In this document: positions 1-11,497 of the stretch, piece after piece
Layout of the letters: each line of letters begins with the position of its first letter
How positions within the stretch are numbered: the first letter of the stretch is position 1
NCBI GenBank assembly: GCA_034432595.1
Contig: DAOUBT010000033.1
Span: 4,830 to 68,829 of the forward strand
Origin: DAOTZR01 sp034432595
GTDB lineage: Bacteria > Chloroflexota > Anaerolineae > B4-G1 > SLSP01
Direction of reading: 5' to 3'
Length of the DNA: 64,000 nt
Translations under genes and position numbers: made by a program
Notes under the pieces: model-generated
Databases searched by the model: none
Told to the model about the DNA's origin: nothing
The model's input: the letters and a program-made list of their open reading frames with translations, nothing else

Positions 1-54
1 GAAGCGCAAGGGATTGTCAAAGACTTGGGATTCGTTCCCATCATCAGCAAGTAA
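1..54 (+). CDS. pstS: phosphate ABC transporter substrate-binding protein PstS, 3' end only
   Basis: The window opens inside a reading frame of 17 codons ending in TAA at 52-54. The encoded tail ends in VPIISK after a GIVKDLGF-like stretch, which resembles the C-terminus of PstS-type phosphate-binding proteins. pstC begins only 9 bases later. Everything upstream lies outside the window, so the call rests mostly on position in a pst operon and on the short tail. Confidence 0.6.
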   Translation, partial: EAQGIVKDLGFVPIISK

Positions 55-63
55 CGAGGGGCC

Positions 64-957
64 ATGCAACGTAAGCGAGCTTTTGAATTCATCATCGAGC
101 GCGGCATTCAGGCTTCCGGCATTTCCGCCATCGTCCTGGTCGCGCTCATTTTTATGTTCCTCATCCGGGAAGGCGCACCTGCGTTCTTCGAAGTACCGAT
201 CGCCAAACTCTTCTCCACGCGCTGGTATCCTATCGAAAGCCATTTCGGCCTTTTGCCGCTCATTTTGGGGTCGTTGATGGTGACCCTCGGTGCAGCGCTG
301 GTCGCCCTTCCCACCGGGCTACTGACCGCCATCTTCATCGCCGAAATCGCCCCCGAATGGGCACGCGACCTGCTCAAACCCATGGTGGAAGTCCTGGCGG
401 GCATTCCTTCCGTCGTCCTGGGCTTTTTCGGCATGGTCGCCATCGCGCCCTTAGTGCGGGAAACCCTGAACATCCCTACCGGCCTGACCGCTTTCACCGG
501 CGCTTTGCTCCTGGCCTGGATGGCGCTGCCTACCATCGTCAGCGTAGCCGAGGACGCCATTGATGCTGTTCCCAACACCTACCGCGACGCGGGCCTGGCC
601 TTAGGCCTCACCCACTGGCAAACCATCTGGCGTATCGTCATCCCTGCGGCGCGCTCTGGCATTCTTACTGCGATGATGCTCGGCATCGGGCGCGCCATCG
701 GCGAGACCATGACCGTGATGATGGTAACGGGCAACGCGGCGCGTATGCCGCTCACGGCGGATAGCTTCTTCCGTCCGGTGCGCACCATGACCGCCACCAT
801 CGCCGCCGAAATGGGCGAGGTCGCCAGCGGAAGCACCCATTACCATGTGCTCTTTGCCGTTGGCCTGGCCCTGTTCGTCATCACCTTTATCATCAACATG
901 CTCGCAGCGGCGTTCGTCTTCCGGCAAGTGCGCCGTTCAGAACGCATCATGTCCTGA
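64..957 (+). CDS. pstC: phosphate ABC transporter permease PstC
   Basis: A 297-residue inner-membrane permease, one of the two channel subunits of the high-affinity phosphate importer. Its sequence has about six hydrophobic helices. The cytoplasmic coupling loop has the family pattern (DAIDAVPNTYRDAGLALG, then THWQTI), followed by GIGRAIGETM near residues 215-224, where PstC-type proteins contact the ATPase. ATG at 64 follows a GAGGGG Shine-Dalgarno-like stretch. It sits between the pstS tail and pstA, 9 bases from pstA. Length is close to family size (about 300). No Pho box can be judged because the operon promoter is outside the window. Confidence 0.93.
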   Translation: MQRKRAFEFIIERGIQASGISAIVLVALIFMFLIREGAPAFFEVPIAKLFSTRWYPIESHFGLLPLILGSLMVTLGAALVALPTGLLTAIFIAEIAPEWARDLLKPMVEVLAGIPSVVLGFFGMVAIAPLVRETLNIPTGLTAFTGALLLAWMALPTIVSVAEDAIDAVPNTYRDAGLALGLTHWQTIWRIVIPAARSGILTAMMLGIGRAIGETMTVMMVTGNAARMPLTADSFFRPVRTMTATIAAEMGEVASGSTHYHVLFAVGLALFVITFIINMLAAAFVFRQVRRSERIMS

Positions 958-966
958 GGTGACGCC

Positions 967-1812
967 ATGAGCCGTCAAGTCCAACAACGCCTGGGTTTCT
1001 TCTTCGTCTCCCTTGTGGCCGTGCTGGTCATCGTGCCCATCTTCTTCATCGTCGGTTCAATCGCGTGGCAGGGCCTGCCCGCCATTTCCTGGTCCTTCCT
1101 CACTGACTACCCCTACCATGGGATGAAGGAGGGGGGCATTTTGCCGGCGCTGGTCGGCACCTTCTGGCTGACGCTGGGCACGGCGATCGTCAGCGTGCCC
1201 ATCGGCGTGGGGGCGGGCATCTATCTTTCGGAATATGCCAAAGACACCCCGCTGACGCGCGCCATTCGCATCGCTATCATCAACCTGGCGGGCATCCCCT
1301 CCGTGGTGTACGGTCTGTTTGGCCTGGGCCTGTTCGTGCTGTTCCTGGGCTTTGGCACCTCGATTCTGGCCGGCTCGCTGACCCTGGGCATTATGACCCT
1401 GCCGGTCATCATCAGCACCACCGAGGAAGCGGTGCGCGCCGTACCGCAGGCCTTCCGCGCCATCAGCATCAGCTTAGGCGGCACGCGCTGGCAGACCATC
1501 TACCGCATCGTGCTACCGCAGGCCTTGCCGGGCATCATGACCGGCGTCATCCTGGGCCTGGAGCGCGCCGCGGGCGAGACCGCGCCCATTCTGTTCACCG
1601 TAGCGGCGTTTTTCCTGCCACGCCTGCCTCACTCCATCTTTGATCAAACCATGGCGCTGCCCTACCACCTTTTCGTCATCAGCACGCAGGTGCCGGGCAT
1701 GCCGGTTAAAATCCAATACGGGACGGCGTTAGTCCTGCTGGTCTTCGTGCTCTCGATGAACTTCATCGCCACGATGATCCGCCGTCGTTACCGTCGCAAT
1801 CGAGCGTGGTAA
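967..1812 (+). CDS. pstA: phosphate ABC transporter permease PstA
   Basis: A 281-residue permease, partner of PstC in the phosphate channel. The N-terminal helix begins near residue 12. The central membrane domain contains the GIPSVVYGLFGLGLF segment typical of PstA. The coupling loop reads EEAVRAVPQAFRAIS followed by GGTRWQTIYRIVLPQA and GLERAAGETAPI. The start has a GAGGTGAC stretch just upstream. The stop overlaps the alternative GTG start of pstB at 1806, so the subunits are probably translationally coupled. Confidence 0.93.
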   Translation: MSRQVQQRLGFFFVSLVAVLVIVPIFFIVGSIAWQGLPAISWSFLTDYPYHGMKEGGILPALVGTFWLTLGTAIVSVPIGVGAGIYLSEYAKDTPLTRAIRIAIINLAGIPSVVYGLFGLGLFVLFLGFGTSILAGSLTLGIMTLPVIISTTEEAVRAVPQAFRAISISLGGTRWQTIYRIVLPQALPGIMTGVILGLERAAGETAPILFTVAAFFLPRLPHSIFDQTMALPYHLFVISTQVPGMPVKIQYGTALVLLVFVLSMNFIATMIRRRYRRNRAW

Positions 1813-1814
1813 GC

Positions 1815-2579
1815 ATGGAACTCCAAATCAAAATCCAGATTGAGGATTTCTCCCTGCGTTATTCGGATGGCGTCGAAAGCCTGCGCCACATTACGCTTCC
1901 CATTTACAGCAATCAAATTAACGTCCTTTTTGGGCCGGCGGGCGGCGGCAAAAGCTCCCTCTTGCGTGCTATCAATCGCTTAAATGATCTGGTGGATGTG
2001 GCCGAGCGTAGCGGGCGCATCCTGCTCGATGGGGAAGATGTCTACGCCCCCGGTTATGATGTCATCGCCTTGCGCCGAAGGGTGGGGATTGTCTTTGCGC
2101 GTCCCGTCTCCCTGCCTTTGAGCGTGTATCGCAACATCACTTACGGCCTGGAGCTGGCCGGAGTGCGCGATAAAACCGTGCTCGATGAAGCCGTCGAACG
2201 CAGCCTGCGTCAGGCAGCCTTGTGGGATGAAATGAAAGACCGCCTGCACGATCCCGCCTATGCCCTTTCGGGCGGGCAGCAGCAGCGCCTGTCCCTGGCG
2301 CGGACGCTGGCCCTCCAACCGGAAGTCATCATGCTGGATGAACCCACATCGGCCTTAGATCCCATTTCTACGGCCAAAATCGAAGATACACTGCAAGAGC
2401 TCAAGCAGACCTACACCATCATTGTCGTGCCCCACAATGTGCAGCAGGCCGCGCGGTTAGCGGATTGGGCGAGCTTTTTCCTGCAGAGCGAACTCATCGA
2501 ACACGGACCGGGACGCACCTTGTTCCTCACACCCCAGGACAAACGCACCGAGGACTACGTCGCAGGCCGTTTTGGGTAA
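1815..2579 (+). CDS. pstB: phosphate ABC transporter ATPase PstB
   Basis: Cytoplasmic ATPase energising the Pst importer, 254 residues from ATG 1815; a GTG at 1806, overlapping pstA, would add three residues. The Walker A motif reads GPAGGGKSS, whereas PstB usually has GPSGCGKST, so two small substitutions are present. Asn/Arg-rich INRLNDL after Walker A is typical of PstB. The signature LSGGQQQRLSLAR, Walker B VIMLDEPTSALDP and the switch histidine in VPHNVQQAAR follow. No phoU lies downstream; the next 470 bases are non-coding. Confidence 0.92.
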   Translation: MELQIKIQIEDFSLRYSDGVESLRHITLPIYSNQINVLFGPAGGGKSSLLRAINRLNDLVDVAERSGRILLDGEDVYAPGYDVIALRRRVGIVFARPVSLPLSVYRNITYGLELAGVRDKTVLDEAVERSLRQAALWDEMKDRLHDPAYALSGGQQQRLSLARTLALQPEVIMLDEPTSALDPISTAKIEDTLQELKQTYTIIVVPHNVQQAARLADWASFFLQSELIEHGPGRTLFLTPQDKRTEDYVAGRFG

Positions 2580-2960
2580 GATTGAGCAACTTCGCACAGC
2601 CCATGAGAAAACAAGCTCATGCACCTGCCGGGCCATGGCAAACGGCTGGGAAGTGTAACGGCTTCCATCCCCTATCGGAGCCGTGTTGAACTTGCGCTGC
2701 TGTGTTTTCAGCCAGGTACCTGAGGAGCCAAAGTGGGGCAGGCTAAAGCCATGCCTCGCCTGCCCTGAGGAGGTAAGCCGTTACGGGAAAGGTCTTTTTT
2801 TCAATAGCATGTTCAGCCACCCAGAACCCTGGGAAAGCGGCTTGTTTTCGCCGTTTTCCTGTGACAGATCACAACGGCCCTGCTCTCACGAGCCGTTACA
2901 GAAAAGCCGTTCAGCCCGGAAAAACAGGCCCATGCCCAATTATAAAGAAAAAATTCGCTC
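2580..2960. other. non-coding interval with inverted motifs
   Basis: No convincing gene lies between pstB and the nifJ promoter. The stretch holds a small hairpin (CATGAG/CTCATG near 2602-2622), three copies of the GTAACGGCTTAC-type motif and a degenerate palindrome at 2736-2765. Short open frames here have no family features and no ribosome-binding site. pstB has no strong intrinsic terminator in this interval. Confidence 0.6.
2655..2784. repeat. putative small element bounded by inverted GTAACGGCTT motifs
   Basis: GTAACGGCTTC at 2655-2665 and GTAAGCCGTTAC at 2773-2784 are inverted copies of the same motif about 130 bases apart. Between them lies a degenerate palindrome with GGGCAGGC (2736-2743) facing GCCTGCCC (2758-2765). 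A third half-site, GAGCCGTTAC, lies at 2890-2899. The same motif recurs at other intergenic sites in the window. The arrangement resembles a tiny non-autonomous element with terminal inverted repeats, but no target duplication is evident. Confidence 0.45.
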
Positions 2961-2988
2961 TTTATTCTACGCACACCTGATGTATAAT
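2961..2988 (+). promoter_or_regulatory. probable sigma70-type promoter of nifJ
   Basis: A perfect TATAAT lies at 2983-2988, 62 bases before the nifJ start. The best -35 candidate at 16-base spacing is TTTATT (2961-2966), which is weak. The region is A/T-rich, unlike its surroundings. The nifJ ribosome-binding site AAGGAGG lies 6 bases before its ATG. Confidence 0.45.
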
Positions 2989-3050
2989 TGGGCCGGTCAA
3001 GTAAGGCTTTGCGCTTATGATCCAAGCTTATTTTCAACAAGGAGGCACAC

Positions 3051-6611
<3,561 letters not shown>

Positions 6612-6628
6612 CCCCTTGCTGCAACGCG

Positions 6629-6663
6629 CAGGCGCCGGTCATCCGACCGGCGCCTGTTTTGTT
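6629..6663 (+). terminator. intrinsic terminator after nifJ
   Basis: A perfect 12-bp stem (6629-6640 with 6645-6656, loop ATCC) is followed by TTTTGTT. It begins 18 bases after the nifJ stop, so it ends nifJ transcription. The opposite strand lacks a T-tract, so it does not obviously terminate the converging ABC operon. Confidence 0.88.
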
Positions 6664-6754
6664 ATAAGCAGGAAACGGGTATGCGCGTTCGAGGGTACCG
6701 TGGCGTCCCCCCACCGGCGCATCCAGGCCGGGAAATAGAAAAAGCGGACCCGAT

Positions 6755-7525
6755 CTACGCCTCCAGGACCACCACGTGACGGTCGTCCACCTCGATGACC
6801 GTGATGGGTACCCCATAGGTCGCCGTGAGCCGTTCCGCCGTCAGGGCCGTGCCGTTCTCTCCCGCGGCCAACACCTGTCCATCGCGCATCAGCACCACGT
6901 AGTCGGCCACCAGCGCTGCCGCGCTAGGGTCGTGCGTGGTAAAGATCACCGTTGTCCCCTGCGCCGCCAGGGTCCGCATGAGCTGCAAAACGCGCTTTTG
7001 ATTGCCCAGGTCCAGGTGCGAAGTCGGCTCATCCAGCAGCAGGATGCGGGGCTCTTGCGCCAGCGCGCGCGCTACGGTGACCAGTTGCCGCTCTCCGCCG
7101 CTGAGGGTGGTGACGGGGCGCGCGCGCAAATGGACAGCCCCCACCGTCTCCAAAGCCCGGCACGCGACCTGACGGTCAGCTTCGCGCGGCGTCTCCAGCA
7201 ATTCCAGATAGGGCGCTCGCCCCAACAACACGTACTCCAGCACGGTAAAATCGAAGGGGATGTACTCATCCTGCGGCACCAGGCCCACCAGACGCCCCAT
7301 CTCACGCCGTCCATAGGCCTGACGAGGCCGACCGTCCAGCCAAATCTGCCCGCTGCGCGGCGTCAACAACCCAACCATCAGGTGCAGCAAGGTGCTCTTC
7401 CCTGCGCCATTCGGCCCCAGGATGGCAGTCACCTTTCCCGCGGGGAAATCCAACGTGAACCCCTCCAGCACAGGCCGGGCATCATAACCAAAACATAACG
7501 CCTCTAACGTGATGATGGGTTTCAT
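6755..7525 (-). CDS. metal-chelate ABC transporter ATPase (FecE/BtuD type)
   Basis: A 256-residue ATPase of the FecCDE/BtuCD importer family. Walker A is GPNGAGKSTLLHL (about 37-49), the signature is LSGGERQLVTVARAL, Walker B is ILLLDEPTSHLD with the family's H-L-D D-loop, and the switch region reads TTHDPSAAAL. Its ATG overlaps the permease stop by four bases, a sign of translational coupling. The transported species could be a ferric siderophore, haem, cobalamin or molybdate/tungstate; the ATPase alone does not say which. Confidence 0.9.
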   Translation of the reverse strand: MKPIITLEALCFGYDARPVLEGFTLDFPAGKVTAILGPNGAGKSTLLHLMVGLLTPRSGQIWLDGRPRQAYGRREMGRLVGLVPQDEYIPFDFTVLEYVLLGRAPYLELLETPREADRQVACRALETVGAVHLRARPVTTLSGGERQLVTVARALAQEPRILLLDEPTSHLDLGNQKRVLQLMRTLAAQGTTVIFTTHDPSAAALVADYVVLMRDGQVLAAGENGTALTAERLTATYGVPITVIEVDDRHVVVLEA

Positions 7526-8505
7526 CGCAACCGCTCCGGAGCTTTGTGCACCATCAGGCCGATAAACACCAGCGCGCCCACCAGGGAGGTGAGAATGCCC
7601 AGTGGAATCTCACCGGGAAGGAGGGTGCGGGCCAGGTCGTCGCAAATCACCACGAAAATCGCGCCCATCAACAGGGAGGCGGGGAGCGCGCGCTGCGCGT
7701 CCGCACCGAGCAACCGCCGCGCCAGATGGGGCACAATCAACCCAACCCAACCGACAATGCCCGACACCGAGACCACGGCCGCCGTAGCCGCCACCGCTGC
7801 GACCAATAAGACCGTCCGCTCGCGCGCCGGTTGCGTGCCCAGAGAGAAAACCGTCTCATCCTGCAACGCCAGGAGATTGAGCCGCCAGCGCATCAACACC
7901 AGCAGCACCAGCGCCGGCAAAGCCATGGGCACCACCATCCCCAGTTTCGTCCAGGTGATGCCGGATAGCCCGCCCAACGTCCAGAAAACGATATCCTGAA
8001 GCTGCGTCAGCGGATCGGCCATGTATTTGAGGATGCCCACCCCGGACGAGAATAACGCCGAAACAGCAATGCCGGCCAACACCAGCCGCAACACCCACCC
8101 GCCATAACGAATGCGCCGCGCCAGAAAATACGAAAGAGCCAGGCCCAGGCAGGCAAACAGCGCCGCGCTGACCTGCAACGTTCCGGCCTGCGGACCGATG
8201 ACGATGATGCTGAAAGCCGCGCCAAAAGCCGCTCCCTGAGAGATGCCCAGGAAGCCCGGTTCCACCAGCGGGTTGCGGAAAATCATCTGTAACACGGTGC
8301 CGGAAGCTGCCAGCGCCATCCCCAGAAGACAGGCCGTCAGGATACGCGGCAAACGCAGCATGAGCACCAGCCGCTGCGCCGTGGCATCGTGGAACAAACG
8401 GAAGGGAGACATGCCGTAAGGCGCGGGGTACCTTCCTACCAGCAAGGAAAGCCCCAACACCACCAGCAAAACCAGCGTAAGCCCCCAGACAATGCGTCGT
8501 TTCAT
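7522..8505 (-). CDS. metal-chelate ABC transporter permease (FecCD/BtuC type)
   Basis: A 327-residue, roughly ten-helix permease of the FecCD family. Typical features are RLPRILTACLLGMALAASG near residues 52-70 followed by MIFRNPLVEPGFLGISQGA, and the C-terminal GLIVPHLARRLLGAD coupling segment and GEIPLGILTSLVGA. It lies downstream of its binding lipoprotein, with a hairpin in the 51-base gap, and overlaps the ATPase start by four bases. Substrate is not identifiable from sequence. Confidence 0.9.
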   Translation of the reverse strand: MKRRIVWGLTLVLLVVLGLSLLVGRYPAPYGMSPFRLFHDATAQRLVLMLRLPRILTACLLGMALAASGTVLQMIFRNPLVEPGFLGISQGAAFGAAFSIIVIGPQAGTLQVSAALFACLGLALSYFLARRIRYGGWVLRLVLAGIAVSALFSSGVGILKYMADPLTQLQDIVFWTLGGLSGITWTKLGMVVPMALPALVLLVLMRWRLNLLALQDETVFSLGTQPARERTVLLVAAVAATAAVVSVSGIVGWVGLIVPHLARRLLGADAQRALPASLLMGAIFVVICDDLARTLLPGEIPLGILTSLVGALVFIGLMVHKAPERLR

Positions 8506-8520
8506 AGGCGTAAAGCCATA

Positions 8521-8547
8521 GGGGCAGGGTTAAAGCAACCCTGCCCC
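8521..8547. other. perfect hairpin between binding-protein and permease genes
   Basis: An 11-bp perfect inverted repeat (GGGGCAGGGTT at 8521-8531, AACCCTGCCCC at 8537-8547, 5-base loop) fills the gap after the lipoprotein stop on the minus strand. It has no T-tract, so it is more likely an mRNA-stabilising or read-through-limiting stem than a full terminator. Such a stem would raise binding-protein output relative to the membrane subunits. Confidence 0.6.
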
Positions 8548-8556
8548 ACCATGGAC

Positions 8557-9654
8557 TCAGGGCACCACAACATCGCCCTGCACGGACGGGATGATGTGCT
8601 GCCGAACCGCGGCTTCATCTATCCCGTAGAGTTTCCCGTAGAAGTCCACCAACTCCTGTTGCAAATCGGGCTTGAATTGATCGGGATGCAAACGCCCGGC
8701 AAGCCAGGTCAGGCCGAGGATCCAACGGGGATCCGGCTGATCCCAACTGTAAAAATCTTTGGGGAAGCCGTAGATGCGGCCCTGTTGCACGGCGGGGAGT
8801 GCCTGCCATTGCGGGTCGGCTTTCAAGCTCGCAACAACCTGATTGGGGTCGCCCTGATAGACAATCACCATAACTGCATCGGGATTCCAGGCGAGGATTT
8901 GCTCCAGGTTCACCGTAGCCCAACCGCCGCCGGTCGCTGCCTCTTTCCACACCGGGATGCCCCCAGCCAACTCGACCATCTGCGTTTGAATCCAGGCCGC
9001 CGGTGGAACCTTCAACGCCACCGCACCATCCTTTTCCGTGTACTGACAAACGAGCACGCGCGGACGTTGGGCTTCCGGCACGCTGCTGACGGCCTGCGTC
9101 ACCTGCGCAGTCTTCTCCGTGTAGAAACGGCTGAGCATCTCCGCGCGCGCCACGTCCCCGAAAAGCTGCCCCAGGGTGAGCAAATCCCGCTGATACTGCT
9201 CCGGCGTCTCCAGATCCACATAGACCACCTTAATGCCCAACTGTTCCAGCGGTTGCCCCAGGCTTTCGGCCATGTAGCTCTTCAGCACCACAACATCGGG
9301 ATTCAGCGGCGCAATCTGCTCTACCCCGGCATCCGGCTCCAGCGTCAGCTTCTGGGCAAAATCGGCGTCCACCAGGGATAAGAAAGCCGCGCTGGCCTGT
9401 GCGCCGCGGCCCGTAGCCAGGACCCGCTCCACCGCCTGCGGGAAGAGATAAAGCGCATCGGTCACGATAAAGACTGCCTTACCGGCCACCACAATCCGCT
9501 GCGGCGGGGTAGAAAAGGTCACCGTGCGCCCCAGGGCATCCGTCACCACCGTCTCGGCAGAGGTGGGCATGGACGTGGGGGTCGGCGTGGTCCGGCACCC
9601 GGTCAAAGCTAACACGGTCACCAACAATAGGCTGATTACAAGCTTGAAACGCAT
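8557..9654 (-). CDS. metal-chelate ABC transporter substrate-binding lipoprotein
   Basis: A 365-residue receptor. The signal peptide ends in a lipobox (VLALTGC, Cys19), followed by a short Thr/Pro linker. The mature part is a class III periplasmic-binding fold: VTDALGRTVTFSTPPQRIVV opens the N-lobe, GVEQIAPLNPDVVVL follows, and the C-lobe includes LEQILAWNPDAVMVI. The ending around YGKLYGID is common in COG0614 proteins. Iron-chelate, haem, cobalamin or molybdate remain possible. No cobalamin riboswitch is visible in the 170-base leader; a weak Fur-like palindrome at 9760-9772 slightly favours iron. Confidence 0.88.
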   Translation of the reverse strand: MRFKLVISLLLVTVLALTGCRTTPTPTSMPTSAETVVTDALGRTVTFSTPPQRIVVAGKAVFIVTDALYLFPQAVERVLATGRGAQASAAFLSLVDADFAQKLTLEPDAGVEQIAPLNPDVVVLKSYMAESLGQPLEQLGIKVVYVDLETPEQYQRDLLTLGQLFGDVARAEMLSRFYTEKTAQVTQAVSSVPEAQRPRVLVCQYTEKDGAVALKVPPAAWIQTQMVELAGGIPVWKEAATGGGWATVNLEQILAWNPDAVMVIVYQGDPNQVVASLKADPQWQALPAVQQGRIYGFPKDFYSWDQPDPRWILGLTWLAGRLHPDQFKPDLQQELVDFYGKLYGIDEAAVRQHIIPSVQGDVVVP

Positions 9655-9759
9655 AGACCCTCCTCAAGGAAGTGATGACATAGCGGTTTGCTCCGCGCCC
9701 CGTCAAAAAGCACAGAGCGCCAACCCCAACCCAGGCAGGTTGAGCAGTTACCCAAGGAA

Positions 9760-9772
9760 TGAGAATCGCTCA
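9760..9772. promoter_or_regulatory. weak Fur/DtxR-like palindrome upstream of the transporter
   Basis: TGAGAATCGCTCA has perfect TGAG/CTCA arms around a 5-base centre and is reminiscent of iron-responsive Fur-type boxes. It lies about 105 bases upstream of the binding-lipoprotein start. Only the outer arms match well and there is no second overlapping site, so this is a suggestion only. Confidence 0.25.
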
Positions 9773-9824
9773 CGATAGACTTTCAGCCGAACGGCGACCG
9801 CTATGGCGGTGAGTTCCCCATGCT

Positions 9825-10370
9825 TCAAGCGGTATAAATGGCCTCGCAAGTGTCCAGCCAGGCCAGCATCGCTTCAATCTGTCCGCTGCGGAAGCGATAA
9901 ACGAGCCAGGCATAACTATCCTTGCCTTCCACCGAAGCCGCCTGCTGCCGTTGCTCGGCCAGCCACTGTTCGCACATGGCACGCTGCCGGGCGAGCAGTC
10001 GGGCCACCACCTCCGATGAAACGCGCCGCGCAAAGTACAGCTTGGCCAAAAATTCCAGGCGGAAGGCACGTCCGCGTGCCACCGGTTGTTCCACCCAGGT
10101 GCGGAAAGTCGCCGCGCCTTGATCGGTCAAACGGAACACCTTGCGCGCCGGACGCCCTTCCTGCGCCTCCAGGGTAGAGGTCACATACCCTTCCTGCTCA
10201 AGCCGATCCAGCAGCGCGTAAAGTTGCCCTGGCTTGAGCCGCCAGACCACGCCCAGCTCCGCTGGCCGGCTGAGAAACTGATACATCTCATAGCCGTGCA
10301 TAGGCCGTTCGTACAAAAAGCCCAGCAAGGCCTGCTCAACGGTTAGAGGAACCCGTGTCGTGTGGCTCAT
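9825..10370 (-). CDS. PadR-family transcriptional regulator
   Basis: A 181-residue regulator from ATG 10370; a longer frame upstream runs through the promoter and is not credible. The winged helix occupies about residues 8-85: ALLGFLYERPMHGYEMYQFL, then WRLKPGQLYALLDRLEQEGY (recognition helix and wing), then GRPARKVFRLTDQG. A Vir-type C-terminal helical dimerisation domain follows (RLEFLAKLYFARR onward). It lies upstream of and co-oriented with the metal-chelate transporter, with 170 bases between. Its own promoter carries a perfect palindrome immediately downstream of the -10 box, so autorepression is likely. The ligand is unknown. Confidence 0.88.
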   Translation of the reverse strand: MSHTTRVPLTVEQALLGFLYERPMHGYEMYQFLSRPAELGVVWRLKPGQLYALLDRLEQEGYVTSTLEAQEGRPARKVFRLTDQGAATFRTWVEQPVARGRAFRLEFLAKLYFARRVSSEVVARLLARQRAMCEQWLAEQRQQAASVEGKDSYAWLVYRFRSGQIEAMLAWLDTCEAIYTA

Positions 10371-10400
10371 CGTATTATCGCTTTCATGTTCACGGTGTAA

Positions 10401-10419
10401 ATATTCAAAAATTGAATAT
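10401..10419. promoter_or_regulatory. perfect operator-like palindrome in the padR leader
   Basis: ATATTCAA (10401-10408), AAA, TTGAATAT (10412-10419) is a perfect 8-3-8 inverted repeat. It starts 9 bases downstream of the -10 hexamer on the minus strand, so it covers the predicted transcription start. PadR-type repressors bind similar A/T-rich dyads, which makes this the likely autoregulatory operator. Confidence 0.7.
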
Positions 10420-10428
10420 GCGGGAAAA

Positions 10429-10457
10429 ATTATACCCACCTGAGGAGGAAATGTCAA
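10429..10457 (-). promoter_or_regulatory. consensus sigma70 promoter of padR
   Basis: Read on the minus strand, TTGACA (10457-10452) and TATAAT (10434-10429) are separated by exactly 17 bases. Both hexamers match the consensus perfectly. The transcription start would be near 10422, about 50 bases before the PadR ATG. A perfect consensus promoter next to a repressor operator is typical of tightly repressed genes. Confidence 0.85.
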
Positions 10458-10470
10458 GGGTGGTTTATCG

Positions 10471-10542
10471 GTAACGGCTTACCACGCTAAAACTAAGGGT
10501 CGCTTGGGGGGAATGGGCAAAGGCATGGCCTTCACCTGCCCA
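10471..10542. repeat. intergenic repeat: GTAACGGCTTAC motif plus palindrome
   Basis: GTAACGGCTTAC at 10471-10482 is followed by an imperfect palindrome at 10514-10542 (TGGGCAAAGGCA facing the CTGCCCA arm), itself flanked by TTGGG/CCCAA. It lies between the padR promoter and the ribF stop. It is one of the family of GGCGAAGGCATTGCC-type palindromes. It has no T-tract on the minus strand, so a terminator role for ribF is uncertain. Confidence 0.55.
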
Positions 10543-10588
10543 AAACCCAACCAGAAGGAAACAGCGGGGCGCCTGAAAAGCGCTCCCC

Positions 10589-11497
10589 TTATCCCAGCCG
10601 CGCACGCGCCTCGGCCACGTCCCGTTCCATCTGTGCGCACAGCTCCGCCGCCGAAGTGAAGCGCAGTTCCGGACGCAAATAGGCTTCCAGTTCCAACGTG
10701 AGGATAGCGCCGTATAAATCGCCGGCAAAATCGAGGAGATAGGCTTCTACTGTGGGACGCGCGCTGGGATAGGTGGGACGCACGCCGATGTTCACCAGCG
10801 CCGTGTACACGCCCATCGGCGTGTGCGCGCGCGCCAGATAGACGCCATACGCGGGCAGCAGGCGCTCCGGCGGCACCTGCACATTCGCTGTCGGGAACCC
10901 CAACTGCCGGCCCCGCCCATCCCCGTGGATGACCGGGCCGCGCAAGCGATAGGCGTAGCCCAGACAGGCGTTCGCCTCTTGCAGCTTGCCCGCCAGCAGT
11001 GCGCGGCGGATGCGGCTGCTGTGAATCGGCTCCCCTTCCCACATCACCGGCGGTACTATGTTGACCTGATAGCCGTGATGGGCCGCATGCGCGCGCAAAA
11101 AAGCCACGTTGCCGCGCCGCTCGCGTCCAAAAGCGAAATCCTCACCCACCCACAGCGCACAGACCGGCACATAACGCAAGAGCTGCGCCAGGAACGCTTC
11201 CGGCTCCTGTTGCGCGAAAGCACGGTCAAAACGCAACACCAGCGCCCCGGCGAGGCCCTGATCAGCCAAAAGCTCCAACCGCTCTGCTAACGTGGTGAGC
11301 AAGCCTTCGCCATTGCCCCCCAACACCTGCCGTGGCAACGGATCAAAGGTGAGCGCCCAGGCCGCGCAACCCGTGCTCAGCGCGCCTTGCAGCAGGGCCT
11401 GATGACCGCGATGCACGCCGTCGAAGGCGCCGATGGCCAGCGCTACCGGCCCCCGCGCCGTAAAATCGGCAAGCGCCCGCACGACCTGAAAACTCAT
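10589..11497 (-). CDS. ribF: bifunctional riboflavin kinase / FAD synthetase
   Basis: A 302-residue enzyme that phosphorylates riboflavin to FMN and adenylates FMN to FAD. The N-terminal nucleotidyltransferase domain has AIGAFDGVHRGHQALL (about 20-35). The C-terminal flavokinase domain has VIHGDGRGRQLGFPTANV, LPAYGVYLARA and VNIGVRPTYPSARPTVE. Length fits the family (about 305-320). The ATG at 11497 overlaps the truB stop by four bases (ATGA), so a longer in-frame extension upstream is not used. It is the last gene of the nusA-region operon. Confidence 0.93.
   Translation of the reverse strand: MSFQVVRALADFTARGPVALAIGAFDGVHRGHQALLQGALSTGCAAWALTFDPLPRQVLGGNGEGLLTTLAERLELLADQGLAGALVLRFDRAFAQQEPEAFLAQLLRYVPVCALWVGEDFAFGRERRGNVAFLRAHAAHHGYQVNIVPPVMWEGEPIHSSRIRRALLAGKLQEANACLGYAYRLRGPVIHGDGRGRQLGFPTANVQVPPERLLPAYGVYLARAHTPMGVYTALVNIGVRPTYPSARPTVEAYLLDFAGDLYGAILTLELEAYLRPELRFTSAAELCAQMERDVAEARARLG

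Noticed and set aside
9655..9824. Cobalamin riboswitch upstream of the metal-chelate transporter
   Set aside because: No conserved B12-box-like sequence or long structured leader could be recognised in the 170 bases.
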